From Polytrichum commune (lineage: Eukaryota; Streptophyta; Polytrichopsida; Polytrichales; Polytrichaceae): a DNA stretch of 60,000 nucleotides. A program made the translations under genes and the position numbers. The stretch's first letter is position 1. Every line of letters begins with the position of its first letter. Where the stretch lies: assembly GCA_950295325.1 (NCBI GenBank), contig OX485803.1:46083554-46143553 (forward strand). Direction: 5' to 3'. The notes under the pieces are model-generated. The model searched no databases. It had not been told where the DNA came from and saw only the letters and a list, made by a program, of their open reading frames with translations. Positions 1 to 11,315 of this stretch are shown here, in pieces.

Positions 1-1479
1 ACCCAGCTAGCAAAGCTTATCAACTTAAAAGTTTGTTGTGTAGGTATGAATGTCAACACATTGTGTACTCTCATTCAATGAGGGAGTTCAAGAATCCCAC
101 ATGGCATTTCATTTAAACAATTAGGTAATGATTGTAAGGAGCCTTGTCATGGGTTGTATCTTAATAGACGTACATTCTACCAAGCCATGATATATGTGAG
201 GTACGTAGCAGGTGTCTATTACAATTGATGGTAGGTCAACATGTGTTTATTACCAAACGTAGTGGTCAAATCATGTCAAGTCGATCCGTAACAAATGGTA
301 GGGTAGATGGGTCTCGTTTTCTTAAAGATACTCTTATATTTTATTGGTGTGTGCTTCAGTGAGGATCAAAGAGCGATCATCATAAAGACACATGTATAAA
401 AGAGATTGGACTGCATCTTCAAATATCATAACTACTCTACACTCAAATAATGAACACAATTGGGAGGACCTATGTATTCAATTAAGAAATCAACAAACAT
501 GCACTTCTAATAGTCATAACTAAATCAAGGAAGGTTTGATTTAGGTTTCATCGTAGATTTACCAAGGCAACACGAGTTTTGTTGTGTAAATCTAGTCAAT
601 AGAAATTGGAGGACATGAAAATGAACCAAATAACAACCACATACCTTGGAGCCCTCAACAACATCAATTGGCATGAACACTCCATCATCCTTGCACTGAA
701 AGCAATGGGTTGTGCCAAATTTTAAATGATTTGTGAGCCTTGGTATGATATAATTAAGTAAATCTAGACGTATTTTCAAAATCTATATTTTTTGGCTACT
801 TTGATTTTATCATAGGATCCTATGATACATTTTTTATATACCTAAATTTATGGGAGATGTGTGAATCCTTAGTGATTACTTGAATTTTTATGCTATTAAA
901 ATATGATGTTAATATAGAAAAATAAAGGTGGACTAATGAAAATACATTCAAAACAACTGCTATAAGATTTACATAGTCAACTCTGCATATTCTATTGGAG
1001 GATCTTACCATATAATCTTATTGTAGGATCCTGTGATAGAATTTAGCATGTTATAATTATGGACTTGGACTTAATCTAGTTTTACTTAAATGTGTTTGAT
1101 GTCAACATAGAAGTGGGGATCTATATACAAGGGACGACATGGTGGTGGTGATGAGGCCATCACCCAGCCATTCCCCACTGCTCCTTGTGGTTTGCAACTA
1201 CCCAAGTTAAATATTTTCCAAAAAACAAGGCCAAAGATTGTTGGGGGGGGTGGAGACCAAAAAAAACATACATAATAAAAGTGGAAAGACGAAGGGACCA
1301 TGGGTGCACAAAAGGTAAGTATGGTAGGGAAACATGGGGGGAGGTGGTGGTTCGTGGGAGGGCTTATGGGTATGGGCATACTTCCATATGATGGGTACAC
1401 ATGAGCATGGGGGGGGGATGGGGGCATATGGTTGCATGGGCTTAGGGGTTGGGGTTGCGTAGGATAATACACTCTAACC
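1..1479. other. Intergenic, no gene recognised
   Basis: AT-rich sequence without a convincing reading frame. Purine-rich G runs near 1240-1440 give a long antisense reading frame of low complexity, which I do not accept as a gene. No tRNA, clean inverted repeat or LTR boundary was seen. Confidence 0.5.
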
Positions 1480-1820
1480 TCCCTAATATCATGCATGTGG
1501 CAACAAAGTGCATGTGATATTAAGGAGGTATGTAGTGTTAACATGAATTCATGATAATAGAGATTTAGTGTAGCATGTGACATTATCGAATAACGCAAAG
1601 TCAACATTGAAATAATCACAATAATGATAATAATGATAATAATGACAAATGATGACAATGTGATGCGTGCAAGCATGTGGTTTCAATTCTTTGGTGAATT
1701 ATTTTAATGTCAAAACCCATGATACATGGGAGGGAAATGTGACAACACGGAGGAAGATTTAGATTGAACACATCCGTTCCCTAGGATTTCGGGTTGTAAC
1801 AAGAGGGAGTAACATTACAG
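1480..1820 (+). repeat. Dispersed repeat, copy 1 of an inverted pair
   Basis: This stretch matches the reverse complement of 7700-8020 over roughly 330 bases. Shared landmarks are the AATATCAC...GTGATATT-type foldback near 1490-1535, the run around 1700-1735 (TTTAATGTCAAA, then CATGATACATGGGAGG) and the segment GAGGAAGATTTAGA near 1752. The family is not recognised. The foldback and AT-rich interior suggest a non-autonomous DNA transposon, which is inference. Confidence 0.6.
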
Positions 1821-2890
1821 AGGTTGAGGTGTAGTTCATATGCACCAATGCAATGGGTTGGGACAATACATGTCCAAGCTAGTATGATGACGTAGTTCAA
1901 ATGCACGATATTTGACCTAAGGTCAATGTTGCATCCACCACTGCATGTGCATGATATAAATCATGAATTGCATACTCTTTTATTATATATGAAATCCACT
2001 TTCACTTTCTAGAGATAATCATTGAAAATTTTGTCATCCATAGCATGTAACTCAACCATTACATCAAACAAACAACGACAAAACCTTAAAAATTTAGCCA
2101 CAATTTGGAGAGCAAGATCCAAGAGACCCCACGAGCACTCCAAGAGCTCTAGTTATAATCTCATAGTACCCAATATGTAAACCATAACAAGAATGGACAC
2201 GGTAGTTATTCAGGACTATTACAATATGACAACAATGAATGAAAACGTGAACTAGATGAAACTAACACATTTGTTAAGTTTTTCTCTACACCTCAGGGCC
2301 CCCTTTTGTACATTTACCTTAACATCGAATTTCCTAATAAATTTTTAATGCACGCATTAGGGGAAAAATAATACCTCTCCCTTATGTATACTATGTACGC
2401 TAATGCGTCAAATAATACCCCTTCTTACACTCACGTTAGTTCGTACATGATATGAAGAGTCCACCCCTTGGACATCTTATAAACTACTATGGGTCCCACT
2501 TGCCATATTGGCATTACACCAATCCCCACTTTTTATTTCCTCACGGAAACTAAATGGGGATGGCTAATGGGTCGTCTTCATATCAACCTATATTCCATCA
2601 TTCTTTTTTTGGTCTTTTTATAAGTTGCAGAACTTCATATTTTATATCCATCTTTGTTCAGAATATTTGATCCTGGTAGTTGGAAAATGAGTGGAACTAC
2701 TTTGGGACAAACGACTAATTAAAGGAAATCCAAAGTTTTATTTTGTAACCACTTTGGAATCGCTTCCATATATCATACACGTGAAGTTATAAGCACAACA
2801 CATACTTGTTGGAATGTGGGTAGATTTTGAAGTGTCATGCTCTCTTGGGTTTGTTTCAGAATGGAAATGGGTCTTTAATGGATAACATAT
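1821..2890. other. Intergenic, no gene recognised
   Basis: AT-rich desert. Reading frames are short and show no recognisable domain. No further structured repeat was identified. Confidence 0.5.
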
Positions 2891-3671
2891 TGTAAAGTAA
2901 CTACAAATATTGATGAATGATTGAATATTCTAACCACATGTGCCAGTGTGTAAGCAGAGGATGATGGGAGCTAGACAACTCCTAGTTGAAGATGGATGGA
3001 TTGGAGTTAAATAACTCCAGACTGACAACATGTGCAATGGGGTTTTACAGCTCCGCATATAGTGCATTGGAATTAGACCATTCCATATTGAGAACATGTG
3101 CACATGAGTTAGACAGCTCTTGATGAGGTGCATTGGAGTTAGACCACTCCATAATTGGAAAGATGAATGTTATTCATTGGAGTTAGACAACTCTAATGAA
3201 TAAATAGGTCTAGTTGGAATTGGACAGTTCCAACTAGAAGAATGGTTGGATGAACCAAGTTGGAATTAGACAGTTCCAATTAGAAAGAGGGATGGATGAA
3301 TCCAATTGGAATTAGACAGTTCCAATTGGAAGAATGAGATTGAGATAAGAGATGGAAGAAGATTCTAGAATAACCAAAGATAAAAGATTCATAGTAGAAC
3401 TAAAAGATAAAGCTATGAATAGAATATTTTTACTATATGTAAAAATAGAAAGTGGAAGTAGTGCTTCGGCATAAGATGAAGCTCGGGGGAGGAGAGAGGA
3501 TATTTTTTTGTCTCTCTCCTATGGTTGGGTGGTTGAGCTTAGACCAAGACCTACTTGGTCTACGATTGTAATTTGACGTTACAAGGAAATAAATTGAGTG
3601 TTCAATTTGTCAATTGGATTGATAATTGTGATTGTCAAAGTAAGTGACAAATGGGTGAGAGGTTTGTTACA
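2891..3671 (+). mobile_element. Diverged solo LTR of the gypsy family also found at 11316-19241
   Basis: About 780 bases align along their whole length to the 804-bp LTRs at 11316 and 18438, with many substitutions and small indels. The start (TGTAAAGTAACTAC) matches the LTR start. The block with GTGCTTCGGCATAAG and CTCGGGGGAGGAGAGAGGAT near 3460-3510 matches, and the end (GGGTGAGAGGTTTGTTA) matches the LTR end. No internal gag-pol sequence follows, so this is a solo LTR left by recombination or a truncated remnant. A target duplication is not clear (CATAT before, CGTGT after). The array of short hairpins seen in the intact LTR is retained with altered stems. Confidence 0.85.
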
Positions 3672-4899
3672 CGTGTGGCATTTATCACATTAAAGTGAAA
3701 ATCTTTGTATAAATACATGAGTCGTTTTCTAGTATGTAATCAATATGTATACATTTGTTTTTCTTTATAAAACTTCTCGTATATAAGGGGTTTAAATTCA
3801 TAGTGACCCACGCACATCATTTAGGTTCCCGACAAAGAGCCCACCCCCCAAGAGAATCAACACCTTCACAATATCAATGCCGCCCATGATTCAACAAAGG
3901 CATCAACCACCTGCAACCACCTGCAACCACCCATAACCATCCACATCAACCACAAAGAAGCGTTGCCCATTCCTCTTGCAACCCTAAGCAAGAAAGTGGC
4001 CTCGTTCCCAGCTGAACTACCCTTTCCAAAACCCTAGTACCATTTCTTCTATACATACATGAACGAGATAAGAAAACGAGACAATTATTTGTCATAGTTT
4101 CATCCAACATTAAACATTTATCCCATAAAGTCTAGTGACTCTACCATACAAGACTTACAAATGTTATATATTTTCTAGAGGTCCTCCATACCATAACATT
4201 ACTCAACGTTCATCTCTTGTTTCATGGGCCCACATAATATAGCAGTGACATGCTTGAAAAGGTACACCATAAGATTCAATTCAAATTGAACTCCCAACAT
4301 CTCGTTGTTATATAATAAGGGCTCACATTGTTGAGTAATGTTATGACATGTACATAACTATAACTTAGGTAAAATTTGTGTAGCATATGTATACATAGCA
4401 CGGAAAAGTTCAAATTAATGTCCCTTTTGTGCACTCACATATACTCATACTTTGTTATGCAAGGTGGACCCCCAGGGCTCACAATGTGCCACTCTACCTT
4501 TTAAAATACAATGTTCTTAACCAATTAAACAAAGGTAAACAACATCAGAAACAACAAACATCTAGATATTCACAAAGCATGTTCATAGTGAAACACACAA
4601 ATCATGTTGCATACATCAATCACGTTGCATGTACAAAAACACTGAAAGTATGAGAAACATACCACGATATCATGGCCACAAAAATGCCCCACCTACAGCC
4701 AATTGTTTTCATCATTATATTCACGTTCATGGAATGTTTGCATACAACAAAACCCACAAACCTCACATCATTAAAAGGCTTTCTTGTCAGCTACCTCAAT
4801 CCAAATATTAAAATTCAATGTACAAAAAACAACCTAGATGAATAATAGAAACTCCTTTTGTGGGCCAAATTTTTGGTCATTTAGTAAACTATAGACTTA
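3672..4899. other. Intergenic, no gene recognised
   Basis: AT-rich desert. A short CAACCACCTG-type reiteration occurs near 3900-3960. No domain or RNA gene was recognised. Confidence 0.45.
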
Positions 4900-6800
4900 T
4901 AGTTGAAATCTGGATGAAGTCATCCTAGGGGATGAATGTAGTTAAACCATAGGCTAGGAAGTTATAACTATAGTCACGGCCTTAGGAGGCCCTAGTAGGT
5001 AGTTAGGAAAACTATCGTCTCCTTCGCCCTGTAAGAGGGGAGGCGCAGAAGGACAGAGCAGACATTCCTTAGATTGTTTTTGAGCGCATAGTTGAACTTA
5101 TGGGCTTGTCTCCCTCAGCACAAGAGTCGTGTGAGGTTTTCATTGTGAAACTATCTTCAGGGTAAATAAAGTGATCACCGCAGTGATTGCGGGACACTGG
5201 ATTCTACTAAAGTTTATTGTTAATTTTGATTTTGATTATGTCAAACGACTGAAGTGAGTCGAACTATTTTATGGTTTCGGAGAAGTCATGAGAATTGTGA
5301 ACTATTGTCGCCACCGATTGAGTGAGAGATTGATAACATAGTTGGTCAAGACAGAGTGTGCGTCTGTAGCGATTGAGTGAGTAAGAGATAACAACCTATT
5401 GTCAGTATTACATTGCGATTGATAGAGAGTGTGATTGCGATAGAAAGTGAGCAAGACAAAGCTGTGAAGAGTGAGCGTCCGAGAGTTAATGAGAGTGTAA
5501 CCAATGTGATAAGAGAATCGAAGCAAGTGTGAGGTGATGGAAGTTTTTGGAGTTCTAAGAAGAAATACAGTGTGGGAGATTAACAAATGAATGTAAGAGT
5601 GAAGACTATTGTCGCATAAGATCGAGCATTGAATAACTATAGCCTAAGTGCGAAGTCTTAAATATTGTTGAACGAACTGAAATTGTGACCTGAAAGGAAG
5701 AAGATCGTGGCAGAAGAGAACTATCATTTGCGTGAGGAAATATCTTCTGTGTAAAAGATAGATGTTGAGCGAGAACCGCATTAAGAGTGACGAGTCAAGT
5801 CGCATTATGAGCATAGGGTGTTGACCCAAAACAAAGATTGAGAGGATAGAACTATCGTCGAGAGAGATCATTGTTGTACAAAGAGCATGGTTGAACGATA
5901 GTCGGATTAACCCTGTGAGAGGGCGAACTGGGAGCTACTTGAGAGTTGTGAGAAACGATAAGACCTGTGATAGGCAGCGTTAGGAAGATGAATGGCCAAG
6001 TGTCAGCCGAGTGTTAATTAACATATCGTGCAACTATTGGCTATAGTGGCAATTCCTACAGGTTGATAGGAAGTCGAGAGGTCACGAATCAAACCATTGT
6101 GCAGAGTTAATTACTATAGTTGAAGCCTGTGAAAGGCAGAGTACCGAGAAGTTAATAGTTCAGCCTTAAGAAGATTATAGTGAAATCTTGAGTGTAGGCT
6201 GTTAATATTGTAATTGGGAAGAATGGAATTTAAGAGGGAACTTAATCAACTGAAGTGATGAGAATTCACTTCTGATCAGTTGATTGGAGAGAGAGAGGAA
6301 GGATTGCAAGAGAGATTAAGTGTAAGTTAAATAAGATTAACTTTGGTTTATAAAGGGGATCTAGGCATAAGTTAATCTCATCTTAATCAAATTTATAATT
6401 GATAATAAGTCAAGAGAATAGATCTTTGAGTATGAGACGCACATTAACCCCATCAACTATTGTCTTGTGCGTTACCCTGGTTGTTGTTGTTGCAGGTTGT
6501 GCAGGGCGACCAAGACTATGGCTTGACTGATAATGGTTAATTGCATAAGTTGTGAGTAATGATTAAATCTGGAATTAAGGAATAAACAATTCGTATTGTA
6601 TTGGAATTAACATTGACCAAGTAATGAAGGAGTTGTTTTGAATTGAAGATGCATTGGCCAATGGTTACCAAAGACAATTGTGATACTCAAAGACTATTGT
6701 TCTCGAAAGACTATTGTTATACAAAATCTCATGACGAGATGGTTACTACTGAGACTGACACACATACCCCACTGAATGAGACACAGTGAGAGGAAACCAA
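4900..6800. repeat. Zone of reiterated short motifs (ACTATTGTC and CCTGTGAAAGG types)
   Basis: The motif RACTATYGT(C) recurs near 5007, 5299, 5605, 5848, 6459, 6690 and 6709. A second motif of the form CCTGTGARAGG recurs near 5031, 5913, 5972 and 6127. The units are irregularly spaced and the sequence between them is not clearly tandem. A TATA-like TTTATAAAGGGG occurs at about 6350. It may be a decayed LTR or satellite, but I cannot assign a family and no gene is supported here. Confidence 0.4.
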
Positions 6801-7699
6801 GAGAGAAAGAGAGTGAAAGACATACCAGTCATGTTTTAGAGTGAAGATAGCAACCCTTTGGTCTAATTAAGGAACTATAAAGTGACAAATGCTTGTAACG
6901 GACACCAGTTAAGTCTTCCTTGAGAGTCTGTACCCTGGGTTTTTTTTTTGGGTTATTTAAGTGAGAGCAAAAACTAACTACACCTTTGCACATTAGGATT
7001 ACACATCCTCAAGCATATCATGCATTCATAGAGTGCTAACCATGGACATAACATTATTCAGCCATGTGGGTCGGTTCTATGACCTTGGTATATATTCTAT
7101 TATATTTCGTGTGTCCCCCAGATAAACTAGGAATATTTGTTCATTATTCATACATTCGAGCTGAACTTGGAAGTTTGGGTGGAGTTATACTCACGGCACT
7201 ATGCGCAATAATTATTGTTCATCTCGGAATATTCGCAAGAAACATTGTTCATCCCAATATTATTCCCTGAAAATACTATTCATGGCAACACTATCATTGA
7301 AAATACTTACACTATTCACAATATTCTTACTATTCAAACATGCATTATTCATTATTCATATATGCATCAATTTCTTCTTATTTTCTAAGTTTCTTACCAT
7401 GAAAGTAAAATAGTGGAGGCCCATGTCATATCCTAAACATAGAATGGAACACAACCATGCAACTTAATTATGTTATGGACTGAGCTGATATACTATCAAA
7501 ATTAACCTAAGTAAAGTCTGGGGTTATTCTCCTTTTTTGTGATGGAAGAGCATATGCCATTAGGGTTGTCTATTATCTCCTTAAGTAACCATGCAGTGAA
7601 TTTTGCCAGGCATCAACATGCCTTTGTGAAAACCAATATAGGAAAGAGGAATCTGCACATAAATTGCTCACATTCAATGTTATGGCAGCAAGTTGCAAA
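6801..7699. other. Intergenic, no gene recognised
   Basis: AT-rich. A hydrophobic 68-codon frame at 7064-7270 has no recognisable motif and is not called. ATTGTTCAT and ATTATTCAT-like repeats near 7140-7370 are low complexity. Confidence 0.4.
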
Positions 7700-8020
7700 A
7701 TACGAGCTCCTTAATGCCACTCCTTCTCTTATATCCTGAAACCCTAAGGAACAGATGTTCTTTGTCTAAATCTCACTCCTTATTGTCACGTCTTCCTCCC
7801 ATATATCATGGGGTTTGACATTAAAATAAACTACCAAAGAATTCAAACAACACGCTCACATGCATCACATTGTCATCATTGCAATGTTGATTTTGTGTGA
7901 TTCCACATGTTACACTAATTATCTTTTAGTATATACCCATGTTAACACTACAAAATTCCTTAATATCACGTGCACCTTGGTTGCCACAAAGTGTGATATT
8001 ACGAAGTTTAGAGTGTAAAC
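7700..8020 (-). repeat. Dispersed repeat, copy 2 of an inverted pair
   Basis: Reverse complement of 1480-1820. The terminal foldback is clearer here: TAATATCAC at about 7962 and GTGATATTA at about 7991, separated by some 20 bases. The two copies differ by substitutions and small indels, so the duplication is old. Confidence 0.6.
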
Positions 8021-8689
8021 AACAATATTTGGTTACTATGTGAATGAGTCACTTACATCAACGGCCTTTACAATAGTATTCTCATGAAGTATCTTATTCC
8101 ACCCGCACTAGGTAGTTGTAACAACTACAAAAGTTCGACCAAAATAATCAACATAGAGCACGAGTAATAATCAATTTCATCAATGGCAATCTTTCTCACT
8201 TATATAGTAGAGGTGCCTAATCATGATCAAGATCCCATCGTCAATCTATAGAATATTGTAATTTCAGTCAAGTTGGGACTCAATTTTGATTAGCCAGAAC
8301 CAACAGTGCCATGACAATGTCATAGTTTTGAGTGTCAAGGTGAGGAGGAACAAGTGATTAAATTAAGTGGTCACGGTAGACTCCAGACATTGGTAATATG
8401 TTCCGACCAACTATTGACTTCAAATATTTAAAGTAACTTTAAATTTTTTTAAATAAGAATATCAAAAAAATATTGTAATCTACTTGATTTCTATCTTCCT
8501 ACATGGGACAGATTCGCACCACCTTATACTTCCCCAAACCTGGCGCAAAATCTCTTAAGTGATCGATTATGGCCGCCTCTACTCTAAATTCCTCAAGAAG
8601 CTTCAAGCATTACCAAATTTTCTTGTCTGAATTGGTACCTTGGGATGCAAAGATAGATAGATAGATAGAAACTCCGGTCCCTATTTAAA

Positions 8690-8893
8690 GGGGCCGGCGT
8701 GAATGAAGTACCATATGAGGCCAACCAAAAATGACTTTAAAAAAAATATCATAATTCAAACACAAGTACTCTATTCTACCGCATTCAGTATGAAGGCGTA
8801 GACACTGCTTGTAATGGTCTCAATAAGTTGAGAATACCAAGGATTGTTTATGATTCTCCTCTCGAAGTTTGGCCATAGTGTGAACCGGCCATT
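8690..8893. mobile_element. Possible small MITE
   Basis: GGGGCCGGCGTGAATGAAG near 8691 faces CATAGTGTGAACCGGCC ending near 8890, an imperfect inverted repeat of the GGCCGGTTCACAC type that recurs through 8.7-10.1 kb and near 40409. Target duplication is not clear. A GATA microsatellite lies just before it at about 8652-8668. Confidence 0.35.
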
Positions 8894-9027
8894 AGAAGGC
8901 ATTTAGTGTCGATACGAGAGTCCATGGATAAGTATTTCCCTTGAGCGACTCGAGATGAGGAACCAAAGAGCAATTAAATTGTCACGTAGATGATCTGTAG
9001 ACAATAATAATTCCTTCATGTTACTAA

Positions 9028-10078
9028 GGGGCGCTTCACACTATGGCTGAAGGTCAAGTGGCCGTCGATTTCCACCAATCAGATTGCAAGAAACCAAGAG
9101 TTCGGCCTCTCGACTCTTCACACTAAGGGTCACTTCACACATGAGCTAAGAGCTCTGACCTTGTAATGGTGAGGACTTTTGACTCTCATCCAAAGGCCGT
9201 ACCATGGGTGTTGGGAAAGCCGTTTCATGTAGTCATGGGCCCTCAAGCATAGTGTGAAGTGAGAATGGACCATGATGCGGGACCATTGCATATTTCGTTG
9301 GTGGGAAAAAGAGGGGAGGATTTGGTTAAATATAATATACCTCAAACTCTATCAATTTAAGAGAATTGCTTGGTGGTGTTTGTCTATCCTTAAATATGTC
9401 CTACTGGAAAAAATATTAAAAAAAAGTCACGTTCTCTCAGAATTTGCGTTAGGCCCACATCTTGGAGGTGGGCCTGACGAAAATTCCAAGAGACCATGAA
9501 ACCTTATCCACAGTCTGCCATGCAGGACTCCATGTAGACTTTTCATCCATGAAGTCCTCTTTGGGCCTTTACGCCAACACCTTCGTGTGTGAAGTGCACT
9601 TGGACAGTCTCCGCCCTTTCGACCAATGAGAGCTCTTAGTTTGCAATGGTCACGGGCCTTCAGTCTTGTGTGTGAAGTGGCCCTAAGGCAAAAGTCCAAA
9701 GGCTGTCGTAATTTTAAATACTTACTTATTTACGAAGGCGACGGACTCTTGAAGGAAATTTGGGTCAAACGGGAATGGAAACCCAATTTGTGGTTGAGAG
9801 GCCATTGGTTTTTTTTTCATGAAAAAAATCAATCATTGACAAGATCTCGGGCGTTAGATTGGAAGGGTTGTTTTGGGCAAGGAATAAAGTGGGATGCTCC
9901 TTTGGGTTTGGACTTTGGGCTTGACCTTTGGAAGCTTCACACTATGCCCGGCTGAAGGCTCCAATTACTATATTTTATTGTCTATGTATTTTCAGCCCAT
10001 TTCTTTGGACTCTCAACAAAATTTGGCCACTCAATCCCATGGCCTCTCAACTTCAACGGCCATAGTGTGAAGCGGCAA
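9028..10078 (-). mobile_element. Inverted-terminal repeat element, copy A (empty gypsy site)
   Basis: The left end carries CTTCACACTATGGC at about 9032 and the right end GCCATAGTGTGAAG at about 10060. Bases 9700-10078 are the reverse complement of 11139-11315 joined to 19242-19400, and bases 9030-9125 correspond to about 19440-19545. This is therefore a second, oppositely oriented copy of the repeat into which the gypsy element inserted. At 9883-9901 it retains the uninterrupted target with a single ATCCC (read on the minus strand). A TAA precedes the left end. It has no coding capacity and is probably a non-autonomous DNA transposon. Confidence 0.6.
9128..9682. mobile_element. Nested Tourist-like MITE (TAA target duplication)
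   Basis: Left end GGGTCACTTCACACATGAG and right end CTTGTGTGTGAAGTGGCCC are inverted repeats of about 19 bases with a few mismatches. Each is bounded by TAA. A TAA duplication with GGG...CCC ends is typical of PIF/Harbinger-derived Tourist MITEs. It sits inside copy A and explains why copy A is longer than copy B. Confidence 0.55.
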
Positions 10079-10428
10079 TCAGTTACTGCTCAAAATTCTT
10101 CTCACCATGCATAATGTCCAGAAGCCACCCTATCAAACTCTGCTTCCTTAATGTGCATGAAACCTAGAATCTATTGATAATAACTACAAATTATATGTTC
10201 AGTGCTAGCATTGCAAAGGCAATTTGAGGGCATCTATGTTCTCTATCAGATAATTACAAAGTGACAAATTAAGACTTGAACTCTAGATATGAAAGGGAAG
10301 AATTCACTCAACATGTGTTTTACCACATAACAAACCCGATTCCCTCAATGCCAATTGCACAATACCACAATATTAGTACTTTGTTTTGTAGAGGAAATAC
10401 ACCAAATGTCTAGCAACTCACCAAATAC

Positions 10429-10629
10429 CACTAGTAGAAAAATATTATATATATATAAAAAAAACCGTAGTCAAAATCGGTTGCGATTTTTTGGACTAGC
10501 CCGATCTGCACTTGCTAAACAATTGTAGAATTTTCTTTTACATTTTGCGACTGCAATTTGAAGCATTTGAGGGCATGTAATATACGGTTGGAAATGTCTT
10601 GAAAAGTTAGGGATAGTTTTCTACTAGTG
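10429..10629. mobile_element. CACTA-type MITE with perfect 13-bp ends and TAC duplication
   Basis: The element begins CACTAGTAGAAAA and ends TTTTCTACTAGTG, perfect 13-bp inverted repeats. It is flanked on both sides by TAC. CACTA termini with a 3-bp target duplication define the CACTA (En/Spm) superfamily. At 201 bp without coding capacity it is non-autonomous and needs a transposase encoded elsewhere. Confidence 0.85.
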
Positions 10630-11138
10630 TACAATATATGAATTACTTAAAATATTTGGATTTGGTGTTTGGCCCACTTGAATCTCAAAAATAATGTGTG
10701 ACTTGCACAATATCATCTCCACTGATCCTTTTCCTTATATGATCATGAACACCTTCACAAATTTTACATACGAAATTTGAAAAGGGCAAGTTGGACAAAA
10801 ATGTTGTCAATTGTTTTGAGTTCCATGGGCTCACTATTTTCCCCTCAACTCCATGAATGGATGTAGCACACCTAATTTTTTGGGGGTTTGACAATTTGTT
10901 GCCTATGTGATATGGAAGATTCATGTAATAATTGGTGATTGCAAATAGGTAGTACAAACTTCACAATGCTCAACATTTTCACAATCCAAAGTTACACCCA
11001 ACCCTAAAAATTGATTCAAGATCAAATCTCATATTGGAAAACAAAAGGCTTACCACAAAGCCCCTCTATGAAGTGCATTGCCCACATTCTGTCGGACGTG
11101 GCCTTGGCACCAAAAAAATTAGGCTTCTTGGCCTTCTT
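10630..11138. other. Intergenic, no gene recognised
   Basis: AT-rich sequence between the CACTA-type MITE and repeat copy B. Reading frames are short and without motifs. Confidence 0.4.
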
Positions 11139-11315
11139 CACACTATGGCCGTCCAAGTCGAGAGGGTGTGGGATTGAATAACCAAACTTTTTTGAGAGTC
11201 CAAAGAAATGGGCTTAAAATAGCCAATAAAAGTATAGGAATTGGAGCCTTTGGCGGGGCATAGTGTGAAGCTTCCAAAGGCCAAGCCCAAAGTCCAAAGG
11301 AAGAAGGAGCATCCC
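11139..11315 (+). mobile_element. Inverted-terminal repeat element, copy B, left part
   Basis: Begins with CTTCACACTATGGCC and is interrupted at 11315 by the gypsy element. The remainder resumes at 19242 and runs to about 19545, where the end is degraded. It is the reverse complement of copy A at 9028-10078. Confidence 0.55.

Noticed and set aside
1086-1676. 196-codon minus-strand frame
   Set aside because: Low-complexity Ile, Pro and His runs from simple sequence; no motif or start support.
2930-3133. 67-codon minus-strand frame
   Set aside because: Lies inside the diverged solo LTR and its hairpin array.
7064-7270. Hydrophobic 68-codon frame
   Set aside because: No homology recognised, AT-rich context and no supporting signals.
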